Origin: JARBAU01 sp040414675
Lineage (GTDB): Archaea > Thermoproteota > Nitrososphaeria > Nitrososphaerales > Nitrososphaeraceae
Direction of reading: 5' to 3'
DNA length: 12,486 nucleotides
NCBI GenBank assembly: GCA_040414675.1
Contig: JBEDUN010000083.1
Coordinates: 1-12,486, forward strand
Shown here: positions 1 to 5,905 of the stretch, in pieces
Layout of the letters: each line of letters starts with the position of its first letter
Position numbering within the stretch: position 1 is the first letter of the stretch
Program-made: the position numbers and the translations under genes
Notes under the pieces: model-generated
Databases searched by the model: none
Seen by the model: the letters and a program-made list of their open reading frames with translations, nothing else
Told to the model about the DNA's origin: nothing

Positions 1-62
1 GCTCTCAGAAAACATCTTCCAATTCTTCCAAAGCCATTGATTGCCAGTCTAAGTTTACTCAT
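1..62 (-). CDS. gap: Type I glyceraldehyde-3-phosphate dehydrogenase, N-terminus only (runs off window)
   Basis: Only the first 20 codons are inside the window, read leftwards from the ATG at 62. They contain INGFGRIGR, the first beta strand and NAD(P)-binding glycine-rich turn of the type I (GapA-like) enzyme. The archaeal type II enzyme typically has NGYGTIGKR at this place. The enzyme oxidises glyceraldehyde-3-phosphate to 1,3-bisphosphoglycerate with NAD(P), or runs in reverse in gluconeogenesis. The start is well placed: a TATA-like box lies about 38 bases upstream, giving a leader of about 12 bases. Erythrose-4-phosphate dehydrogenase shares this N-terminus and cannot be excluded from 20 residues. 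The gene diverges from the stress-protein gene at 309. Confidence 0.88.
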   Translation of the reverse strand, partial: MSKLRLAINGFGRIGRCFLR

Positions 63-95
63 ACTAATTGATACAAATCAATGTAGAATATGTGG

Positions 96-104
96 TATTA
101 AAAT
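96..104 (-). promoter_or_regulatory. TATA box of the GAPDH gene
   Basis: On the minus strand this reads ATTTTAATA, centred about 38 bases before the ATG at 62. With the usual archaeal spacing of about 26 bases from TATA to transcript start, the transcript would begin about 12 bases before the start codon. Seen in sequence; promoter activity is inferred. Confidence 0.5.
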
Positions 105-108
105 AGTA

Positions 109-122
109 TGCACTGCAGTGCA
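109..122. promoter_or_regulatory. 14-bp perfect palindrome upstream of the GAPDH TATA box
   Basis: TGCACTGCAGTGCA is a perfect dyad. It starts five bases behind the GAPDH TATA box, between that gene and the divergent stress-protein gene. The position, just upstream of TATA/BRE, suits an activator or a dual regulator binding as a dimer. No protein is known to bind it; the operator role is inferred. Confidence 0.45.
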
Positions 123-211
123 GGAAATATCCTATGAATTATGTAGTCGATATCATGTTTGTATGCAAATGAAATTGGTTGAATTTATTAGAAAGTTTTA
201 GCCACGACATT

Positions 212-274
212 ACGTCAGTTCAAATTCTTTTGTCTTATCTAATTACTTCGTATTTGTGACGTAAGTTCTAATTT
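212..274. repeat. Imperfect direct repeat upstream of the stress-protein gene
   Basis: ACGTCAGTTCAAATTC (212-227) and ACGTAAGTTCTAATTT (259-274) match at 13 of 16 positions, with starts 47 bases apart. The second copy ends about 35 bases before the TTG start at 309. Spaced direct repeats here could be regulator sites, but one imperfect pair in an AT-rich spacer could also be chance. Confidence 0.3.
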
Positions 275-308
275 TGATGGATGTGTTTAACAGATTCTTT
301 GCTGCAAG

Positions 309-1049
309 TTGAAATTGCAATTAGAACTAGTTACATGCGTATACGAATATAGCAGGCATGACGCAGTAATAAATGAGTCGTTGTCTGTCACAGAATTTGA
401 AGACTTGAGAGATGAAATAATTAATTCCATGGATAAGAAACACAGGCTTGAGAAAATATATCAATTATATGCACGCGGACCACTAGCAATCAAGTATCTG
501 AGAGAAGTCAAAGATATCCTGAAAGAAGATTGTAGTATAGTAGAAAGTTGTGATGAGTTCATAAAAAAGCTCGAGTCTTCAAGCAAGAGCTTTAATAAAA
601 TCCTAATTTGCATAGATGGTTCTAAGGAGTCATTTGATGCAGCAGACTATGGAATCAACCTGGCGAAGCTCTCTAACGCTCTTATGATTGTGATGCATGT
701 CTTGACTCGGGAGCTTAGATATGCACATGATGATATAGATGCAATAACACCAAATATCCCAGCAACCCCTAGAAAAGAAATTATAGCGATTTCAAAACAA
801 GAAGCGGAGATGAAATGGTTTAACAATATAGTAGAAAAGGCTAAGAAATCAGATGTAAATATTCAAACTGATAAAATAGTTGCCACAAAATCGGTATCAT
901 TAGAAATAGTAGACTATGCTGATAAATTTAGTGTAGATTTAATTATTGTAGGAACAAGAGGTAGAAGTGGACTAAAAAGAATGTTGCTTGGAAGTGTTGC
1001 TTCGGAAGTAGTCAAATATGCAGATTGTCCCGTACTAATAATAAAGTGA
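309..1049 (+). CDS. Universal stress protein (UspA-type) with an N-terminal helical extension
   Basis: 246 residues. The C-terminal 150 form one UspA domain, an ATP-binding alpha/beta stress-response fold. It opens with KILICIDGS (Asp103 contacts nucleotide in the family) and closes with GTRGRSGLKRMLLGS (215-229), the G-x2-G-x9-G-S/T signature of ATP-binding members, then CPVLIIK at the C-terminus. Residues 1-92 are hydrophilic, helix-rich and not part of the USP fold; I do not recognise them. USPs are usually about 140-150 residues, so this is an extended form. The start is TTG at 309, the first possible one after an in-frame stop at 288-290; the first ATG is codon 41 (429) and would remove part of the extension. 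A second USP gene begins at 12382. Confidence 0.92.
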   Translation: MKLQLELVTCVYEYSRHDAVINESLSVTEFEDLRDEIINSMDKKHRLEKIYQLYARGPLAIKYLREVKDILKEDCSIVESCDEFIKKLESSSKSFNKILICIDGSKESFDAADYGINLAKLSNALMIVMHVLTRELRYAHDDIDAITPNIPATPRKEIIAISKQEAEMKWFNNIVEKAKKSDVNIQTDKIVATKSVSLEIVDYADKFSVDLIIVGTRGRSGLKRMLLGSVASEVVKYADCPVLIIK

Positions 1050-1627
1050 AAGAAGCATTACTAGGTAGAAAGGACAGAAGTATTTTTGGCAAATAATTAT
1101 GGTAAAATAAAGACAATGTAAAGCAATATTTCTATTTTGTACACAGGTATCGTCTAGTTCTGCGTCTTTCTTTTACTCTATAACGTACTCGAAATTTTAC
1201 TGTAGTTCTGCTTTTACATTTGTAATGCCATTAGATGCCTAACTTTCAAGTCTCTTCAACGTTATATGTTTGTGATCTTTTCTGTAATTATGGAAGCTAC
1301 GCTAAAGTCTTGAGTTATAGAATTTCTCTTCCCGGTAATCGATTTCATATCTGACAAACCTTTTCTATTCACCTAGATAGATATTCTAAAATCAATTATT
1401 TAGCTACTGGACTAGTAGATTTTGTGCTGCAAGTCAATTATGTAGTGCAACTTCCAATATCAAATCATAGAACTGCACGGTTAGTTATAGCATCTTTTGT
1501 TTGTCTGCGAATCCTTACTTCTTGTTCCTAGCAATCCTTGAATGAGTTAGGATTTTCTGCTTTACCTGTTTTTCCAATTATTCTTCACGATGTGCTGTTT
1601 GTGCTACCTCGCGGGTGGATGAATATC
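1050..1627. other. Gene-free stretch, no supported feature
   Basis: About 580 AT-rich bases between the stress-protein gene and the minus-strand pseudogene. I found no tRNA, terminator hairpin or ORF with convincing composition on either strand. A minus-strand frame at about 1500-1615 reads in short lysine/arginine-rich pieces broken by stops and may be old coding debris, but it is too weak to annotate. Confidence 0.5.
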
Positions 1628-1986
1628 TCAATACCTAGTCCTTAGTAGTAATTTCTCTAACTCTTCTATTTCTGCTTCTGAGCTAGGAAATTTATTTTCT
1701 ATTGTATTTATTTTTGCTGCTAATTTCAAACCAAATTCTGCGCATTACGTTCGCAGTTCGAATTTATGTGCCCGACAGTTTCTATTAGTATTATTTTATT
1801 ATTTCCGTATTTCTAATTTCTTGGTAATTCGTCTATCTGCATTGATTATTTCCAACGACCTACTCCATATTATCGATTTTTCTTCCTCCTTTTCTTCATT
1901 TCCTTCTTCATCTCCCTTGCTTTTTTTCTTTCATTTTTTCTTTGCCAAGCTACAGCAGCAACTACAACTCCAATAACTAAAGCCAT
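1628..1986 (-). pseudogene. Frameshifted small membrane-anchored charged protein (its first 38 codons also read as an intact small ORF)
   Basis: From the ATG at 1986 a 38-residue frame opens as MALVIGVVVAAVAW, a short membrane segment, then a strongly basic Lys/Arg/Glu tail, and stops at 1870. Protein-like sequence then continues in the other two minus frames: WSRSLEIINADRRITKKL, then IILIETVGHINSNCERNA, then EFGLKLAAKINTIENKF with an acidic helix, and a TGA at 1628-1630. Joined, the pieces give about 118 residues: a membrane anchor, a Lys/Glu-rich linker and a helical domain. This suggests one gene with about three indels, the first probably in the A-rich run near 1920. A TATA box at 2019-2031 and the purine-rich AAGGAAGAAG before the ATG support an ancestral gene. 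The 38-residue piece could still be made. Family not recognised. Confidence 0.55.
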
Positions 1987-2018
1987 ATTCTTCTTCCTTC
2001 TTGATAATAGAGTTCTCT

Positions 2019-2031
2019 TAAAATATATTAA
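2019..2031 (-). promoter_or_regulatory. TATA box for the minus-strand gene at 1986
   Basis: Reads TTAATATATTTTA on the minus strand, centred about 39 bases before the ATG at 1986, which predicts a leader of roughly 13 bases. It is a strong match to an archaeal TATA element for this AT-rich background. Confidence 0.45.
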
Positions 2032-2224
2032 TAGTGCGATATACTATCACTAAATTTTCTGAACTTGTTTCCCGCTAATTTCAGGTAGGGGACTTTTGTT
2101 GGACTTGAAATGAGACACGATCATACATAGTTATCATGGCCTTGTGATAAGGATGCATCTCACCAAATTTAGGTCATTGCTTCCGCATCAGCATAAATTG
2201 CAGTATAGTCGTAACCTGACATGA

Positions 2225-2919
2225 CATATTGTAGGAATCAATAATGCATTGTTTGAAAAGATAATTTCGTCATTTATTTTAATTAACGGTACCAAGCATA
2301 TCTTTGAAGGAATAGATTCAACGGGATTTAAGATAACTCATGCTTCACAATATTATACTGAAAGAACAGGATTAAGAAGTAAATATGCGAACTTATCTAT
2401 CTATTGGGAGCTGACGTATAACAATAGATTATCTGTAACATAAGGATAAGACGAGCTCCTACAAGACATGATAATATAGATTTTAAACCAATTATAACAA
2501 GAGCATCAAATATCCTTCCATTATCCGTAGTTACAGTTGACAGGAGTTATGATAATGAAGACAATCATCAGCTGGTAAGAGAGGGTTTGCATGCATTAAG
2601 TATAATCCCAGCTCGATATGAACATTTCCCGATATGGAGAACATCTGGTAGGTATAGAAAGCAGATGAAACGTGGTTATTCCAGATTGTTGTACAATCAA
2701 CGAAACAAAGATGAGACCATAGTGTGAGTCATAAAGAGACTATTTGGGTAGCATTTGATGTCTAGATTGACCAGAATACAGGACAGGGAATTATCATTCA
2801 GATGCATAGTCTACAACATGTAAAGACTAACTAATCTTGTAATATTGGTGATGGTTTTCTACACAGCCGTCGTTTACAAAATGTTTATTAGATTGCGTTC
2901 AGATGGCTTTCCAGTATGA
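2225..2919 (+). pseudogene. Broken IS5-like DDE transposase, C-terminal two thirds
   Basis: The catalytic core of an IS4/IS5-superfamily transposase is recognisable. The first acidic residue is in EGIDSTGFKI (Asp codon near 2315), the second in VTVDRSYD (2539-2541), and the Glu in NKDETIV followed by VIKRLFG (2713-2715). The frame is open from 2225, shifts by one base just before 2434, and then carries in-frame TGA (2725), TAG (2749) and TAA (2821) before its natural TGA at 2917-2919. An N-terminal part of the usual 250-300 residue protein is absent or unrecognisable. No terminal inverted repeats or target duplication were found. The element is dead. Its last codons overlap the ATG of the next gene and contain that gene's promoter. 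Confidence 0.85.
2884..2890 (+). promoter_or_regulatory. Candidate TATA box inside the dead transposase
   Basis: TTTATTA is centred about 29 bases before the ATG at 2916, so the mRNA would be leaderless or nearly so. The match is modest; the spacing is the main support. Confidence 0.35.
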
Positions 2920-3323
2920 ATTCTTTAGGAACCATATTATTTTTTACAATTGCGCTCACGGCTGCCAGCTTTACCTCGCAAACTATAAGTGGACCACATC
3001 AGGCGATAGCTAAATCTGCATCAAGTATAACAAAATCATTGATTGGCAATATCACCAGGTTCGGTGTTATTACTACTCCAATAATGTGCGTTACCCTCGG
3101 CGACGTGATGAAATCATTACCCAGTTTACTTAATGCTACTACAGCTGCTACTGCTGGAAGTAATGAAACTAATTCAACCCAAGGAATGATGATGAACATG
3201 ATGGAACAAGGAATGATGAAATCTGGATTACAGAATGCAAGTCATGGCGAATTGCAACATTTGAAGAACTTTATGTTTTGTAGTCCGGCAAATGAAAAAA
3301 TGATGAAAAGTATGATGAAATAA
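2916..3323 (+). CDS. Secreted methionine-rich protein, possible metal-binding surface protein
   Basis: 135 residues. The N-terminus has a hydrophobic stretch (residues 5-20) typical of a signal peptide. The middle is rich in Ala/Thr/Ser/Asn with potential N-glycosylation sites. The C-terminal third is methionine-rich: MMMNMMEQGMMK (91-102) and MMKSMMK at the very end, with 15 Met in 135 residues and two Cys (58, 122). Clusters of the form MxxM/MM are known to bind Cu(I) in periplasmic copper proteins, so a copper-related role is possible but not shown. The start codon overlaps the transposase remnant's stop (ATGA), and the promoter appears to lie in that remnant. I recognise no domain. It is unrelated to a transposase. 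Confidence 0.7.
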   Translation: MNSLGTILFFTIALTAASFTSQTISGPHQAIAKSASSITKSLIGNITRFGVITTPIMCVTLGDVMKSLPSLLNATTAATAGSNETNSTQGMMMNMMEQGMMKSGLQNASHGELQHLKNFMFCSPANEKMMKSMMK

Positions 3324-3339
3324 AAACCTGATCGAGTCT

Positions 3340-3358
3340 ACTTTCTTTCTCATTTTTT
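3340..3358 (+). terminator. Pyrimidine/T-rich stretch after the Met-rich gene
   Basis: About 20 bases after the stop the sequence becomes a pyrimidine tract ending in six Ts (3353-3358). Archaeal RNA polymerase commonly terminates at T-rich tracts without a hairpin, so this is a reasonable end for the transcript; not proven. Confidence 0.35.
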
Positions 3359-3408
3359 GCAAATATCCGCTTTAAGGTAAGTATACCGTAATGTAAGTTT
3401 TGGATGTC

Positions 3409-3522
3409 TTATTGAAAAGCCTGTCTAGATAAAATATTTAATTGAAAGATTATCAGCAGAGCCAGATTAGTTAGTAGGAACGTAAATCTAGTGTTTAACA
3501 ATACTTTCCATTTTATTTGCAT
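3409..3522 (-). CDS. Possible 37-residue single-pass membrane miniprotein
   Basis: An ATG at 3522 opens a frame with a basic N-terminus (MQIKWKVLLNTRF) followed by FLLTNLALLIIFQLNIL, long enough to cross a membrane once, and stops at 3409. No clear TATA box or ribosome site precedes it, and it lies in the spacer between two plus-strand genes. AT-rich DNA yields hydrophobic frames by chance, so this is a low-confidence candidate. The rest of 3359-3642 shows no other feature. Confidence 0.22.
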   Translation of the reverse strand: MQIKWKVLLNTRFTFLLTNLALLIIFQLNILSRQAFQ

Positions 3523-3642
3523 AAAACGGTAGGTTAACTGTCTGTAGGCTTACTACCAAAATGAGGAGGATTTTTGAAAGGTCCGATATTAATTGGCTGC
3601 TAGAGCTCTCAATAAGCTATGAATTCTACCTTTCATAACAAA

Positions 3643-3649
3643 CTTTAAA
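3643..3649 (+). promoter_or_regulatory. TATA box of the SnoaL-like pseudogene
   Basis: CTTTAAA lies inside the 10-bp palindrome ACTTTAAAGT and is centred about 29 bases before the ATG at 3675. This predicts a leaderless transcript. The intact promoter suggests the gene died recently. Confidence 0.45.
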
Positions 3650-3674
3650 GTGACAATCACTACAAAACCCGTTT

Positions 3675-4052
3675 ATGCCTAATATGATGACACCAGGAGA
3701 AGTGCTCAATTCAGTAGTTGAAGGTATTAACACAGGGGATCTAAATTCCCTCATGGCGCTCTATGAGGCTGATGCGTGTTTTGCGTTGCAACCAGGGCAA
3801 CTTGCAAAAAGTCCAGATGGTATACGTCAAAGTCTAGGTAGTTTTATTGACTTGAAGGGCAAACTAGATTTAAAGGTAAAAAGGGTTCTTTAAGCAAGCG
3901 ATCTTGCTCTTGTAATTACTGAATGGTCTTTCAGTGGAACTGGATCTGATGGTAATCCTGTTAATATGACTGCCAAATCTGCGGATGTTCTGCGTCAACA
4001 GTCTGATGGTTCTTGGCGATTTGTCATAGATAATCCTTGGGGGACGGACTAA
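3675..4052 (+). pseudogene. NTF2/SnoaL-like (DUF4440-type) protein with one premature stop
   Basis: The frame codes for 125 residues with a single TAA at codon 73 (3891-3893); everything before and after is in the same frame and well preserved. The N-terminal part has the family's helix-turn (GEVLNSVVEGINTGDLNSL, MALYEADACFALQPG). The part after the stop has ALVITEWSFSGTG, a run ending in SADVLRQQSDGSW, and the closing RFVIDNPWG motif. Members are small cone-shaped (alpha+beta) barrels that often dimerise; many have no known substrate, and this subgroup is functionally unassigned. The first 72 residues lack half of the barrel sheet and should not fold alone. No start codon suitable for reinitiation is near the stop. 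A single CAA/GAA to TAA change would explain it; a sequencing error or readthrough is possible. Confidence 0.88.
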
Positions 4053-4226
4053 TATGACAGGTCTAATGAGTTGACATGATTTGTTAGTAGAATTAGGCAA
4101 TCACTGTTCAAATAGGATTTGGTCGTAGTGTTGTTGCTTTTATGAGTATGCCCTCAAGATATATCTGCCATAGGACCGACATATGAATACCATAGAAAGC
4201 CAAGAACAAACAAATAGTAACGAATG
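4053..4226. other. Spacer without supported gene
   Basis: Between the SnoaL-like pseudogene and the 86-nt inverted-repeat element I find no ORF of convincing composition and no promoter pointing clearly either way. The bases 4313-4396 that follow the element are similar: they precede the small gene and contain no strong TATA box. Confidence 0.4.
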
Positions 4227-4312
4227 AGTCCAGTCTAATCGAGTTTGAGATAGGGTAGTTACACACTATACCCTATCTCAGGCTCTCACTCTCTTAATCG
4301 ATAGTCTGGACT
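4227..4312. repeat. 86-nt two-stem inverted-repeat element (possible structured RNA)
   Basis: Two nested stems. The inner stem is a perfect 12-bp inverted repeat, TGAGATAGGGTA (4246-4257) and TACCCTATCTCA (4269-4280), around an 11-base loop. The outer stem pairs AGTCCAGTCTAATCGA (4227-4242) with TCGATAGTCTGGACT (4298-4312), 14 pairs with one mismatch and one bulged base. Between the stems there are 3 unpaired bases on the left and 17 on the right. It lies in a gene-free spacer before the small gene at 4397. It could be a non-coding RNA, a 5' regulatory structure of that small gene, or a miniature inverted-repeat insertion. It is not a tRNA, and no clear target duplication flanks it. Confidence 0.6.
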
Positions 4313-4396
4313 TTAATCCTATAACTGACTAACATACAACATACCGTATTGTCAAAGACAAAGACAAAAGCACTAACAATAGCCTAAGTTAGAAAA

Positions 4397-4573
4397 ATGA
4401 TTTATAAAGAAATTCAAGAGAAGCAAAAAGTAGTAGATCCAGAAAAGTTCAATACGCACATAGTTGAAGACAACTTAGCAGGGGTAGAGGCTATACCACA
4501 AATATACACAATGATTTTGGACGAAGAGTTACGAAGAAAGAGACAAACAGATCAACAAATGAAGTTACGATAG
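4397..4573 (+). CDS. Small charged protein of 58 residues, unknown function
   Basis: ATG at 4397 to TAG at 4571-4573, with an in-frame stop just upstream (4385-4387) fixing the start. The protein is hydrophilic: a Lys/Glu N-terminal helix (MIYKEIQEKQKVV), a centre with VEDNLAGVEAIPQIYTMIL, and a strongly charged C-terminal helix (DEELRRKRQTDQQMKLR). There is no signal peptide, membrane segment or Cys motif. The balanced amino-acid use and clear helix pattern argue for a real gene rather than a chance frame. It follows the 86-nt hairpin element by 84 bases, so that element could be part of its leader. I do not recognise the family. Confidence 0.6.
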   Translation: MIYKEIQEKQKVVDPEKFNTHIVEDNLAGVEAIPQIYTMILDEELRRKRQTDQQMKLR

Positions 4574-4632
4574 TTCCTAATGTATTACATTATATGGAGG
4601 AGATTAAGTGATAAATCTATTTTCTGAGATCA

Positions 4633-4806
4633 TTAGATAGTAGTTTCTTGCTGTTCACTTTCATTGCTATCCTTATTATAATCACCTTTTCTAATTTTCT
4701 CATTTGTATAAATAACAGTTGCTACGACTGCTATGAAGTATGGAAGCGTAAATAATACCAGTGCTATACTAGGGGCGGTTACTACCGTATTTAGTTATCA
4801 GATCAA
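4633..4806 (-). pseudogene. Small membrane protein gene broken by two adjacent stops near its start
   Basis: A minus-strand frame ending at the TAA at 4633-4635 encodes VVTAPSIALVLFTLP followed by YFIAVVATVIY, one or two membrane passes, and then a hydrophilic tail (NEKIRKGDYNKDSNE). No ATG, GTG or TTG lies in the open part. In the same frame, upstream, there is a TTG at 4806, one Ile codon and then TGA-TAA. A good TATA element (TATATTTAAG on the minus strand, about 4839-4848) sits so that transcription would begin about 12 bases before that TTG. This looks like a gene of about 57 codons inactivated at codons 3-4. Family unknown. Confidence 0.45.
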
Positions 4807-4968
4807 TTTTTAGCCTTCTTACTTTTTTACTTTTTGGCTTAAATATACATATTGATAGCGACAGTCTTTATAGACACGAAGCCTCTATCCTACTAGTCTA
4901 ACTCAGCCGATAATCTATTAACTAAATTTTTCATTGATACAGCCTTTTCAGATGTTGCTAGTCCTGTG

Positions 4969-4978
4969 AAAATATAAG
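4969..4978 (+). promoter_or_regulatory. TATA box of the dioxygenase gene
   Basis: AAAATATAAG is centred about 28 bases before the ATG at 5002, which predicts a leaderless transcript starting at or next to that ATG. It argues for the ATG at 5002 over the in-frame GTG at 4993. Confidence 0.5.
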
Positions 4979-5001
4979 ACCAGATAACTAGCGTGATATT
5001 A

Positions 5002-5724
5002 ATGGAAAATCCAGAGGGAAAGTTTACAGAGATAGTTGATGATGACTGGCATACCATACTAGGACGAATGAACGAAAAAGGATATGCTTTGATGCCAAGA
5101 TTTTTATCTAGTCAATCATGCGATGAATTAATTAGTAATTACAATAATCCTAATCTATATCGCAAAACCATCACAATGGAAAGACATCGTTTTGGATTAG
5201 GCGAATACAAATATTTTAAATATCCTTTACCTGATTTAATTCAGACTGTTAGAACAGGGATTTACCCAAAACTTGCACCTATTGCAAATGCATGGATGAA
5301 TATGTTGAACATAAACCGACACTTTCCAGATTCGTTTGATGACCTTCAGAGGCTTTGCCATGATCACAATCAAACAAAACCCACAGTTCTTATACTAAAA
5401 TATGGTAAGGATGGACATAATACATTGCACCAAGATCTATACGGTGAAATCTTTTTTCCTTTTCAACTAGTTTTCTTTCTAAATGAACCTGAATCCGATT
5501 ATACGGGTGGAGAATTTGTATTAACAGAGCAAATTCCAAGAGCACAATCAAAAGCAATTGTCTTAAAACCACATAAAGGAGATATGCTAATTATCACAAC
5601 AAATTTCAGACCAATAAAAGGTAGCAAAGGATATTTTCGAGCACAAATTAGACATGGCGTAAGCGAAGTGCATGATGGAGAGCGACACACACTCGGAATT
5701 ATTTTCCATGACGCCTTAACATAA
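5002..5724 (+). CDS. 2-oxoglutarate/Fe(II)-dependent dioxygenase (prolyl-hydroxylase-like)
   Basis: 240 residues from the ATG at 5002. The cupin-type iron site is complete: HQD (His143, Asp145) in the strand after LILKYGKDGHNTL, the distal His218 in QIRHGVSEV, and Arg228 in ERHTLGIIFHD, ten residues later, to hold the 2-oxoglutarate carboxylate. Other family landmarks are GYALMPRFLS near the N-terminus, RHRFGLGEYKYFKYPLP (61-77) and YTGGEFVLTEQIPR (167-180). Such enzymes couple decarboxylation of 2-oxoglutarate to oxidation of a substrate with O2; the substrate of this subgroup is unknown to me. There is no signal peptide, so it is cytoplasmic. Close relatives are common in aerobic bacteria, so transfer into this lineage is plausible. 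An in-frame GTG at 4993 would add three residues; the promoter spacing favours the ATG. Confidence 0.92.
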   Translation: MENPEGKFTEIVDDDWHTILGRMNEKGYALMPRFLSSQSCDELISNYNNPNLYRKTITMERHRFGLGEYKYFKYPLPDLIQTVRTGIYPKLAPIANAWMNMLNINRHFPDSFDDLQRLCHDHNQTKPTVLILKYGKDGHNTLHQDLYGEIFFPFQLVFFLNEPESDYTGGEFVLTEQIPRAQSKAIVLKPHKGDMLIITTNFRPIKGSKGYFRAQIRHGVSEVHDGERHTLGIIFHDALT

Positions 5725-5889
5725 CAAAACTATATCCTTACAATTTTTGTATGTTATCGATTGTAGTCTGGCCAAGGTACAATCTGCATTCTGATATCGA
5801 CCACATCGACTGCAATATCAAAACAGGCACTATGGAAGTAGTATCATTCATAAGCTGGTCGAGCAAACACGAGGTCTTTACCGCTGTTT

Positions 5890-5905
5890 TAGACCTTATG
5901 GTCTA
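5890..5905. repeat. Hairpin with the stop codon of the Ser-rich gene in its loop
   Basis: TAGACC (5890-5895) and GGTCTA (5900-5905) form a perfect 6-bp inverted repeat around TTAT. On the minus strand the loop contains the TAA that ends the Ser-rich membrane protein gene. No T-run follows, so it is not a classic intrinsic terminator. It lies between two convergent genes. Confidence 0.4.

Noticed and set aside
1490..1615. Minus-strand Lys/Arg-rich segments (HREE, LEKQVKQKILTHSRIARNKK) broken by stops
   Set aside because: Could be coding debris, but the pieces are too short and lack promoter, start or recognisable family.
2041..2224. Possible N-terminal half of the IS5-like transposase
   Set aside because: All three plus frames are stop-dense and show none of the expected N-terminal motifs; either deleted or too diverged to call.
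2999..3199. Minus-strand 66-codon hydrophobic frame opposite the Met-rich gene
   Set aside because: It is a shadow of the plus-strand gene; it has no start signal, and the plus strand has signal peptide and promoter.
3870..4100. Minus-strand 76-codon frame opposite the SnoaL-like pseudogene
   Set aside because: It is a shadow of a clearly recognisable family on the plus strand.
4227..4312. Reading the nested inverted repeat as a tRNA or a CRISPR-like repeat
   Set aside because: No T-loop, anticodon stem or CCA-type acceptor pattern, and no repeat-spacer periodicity; the two stems are nested, not tandem.
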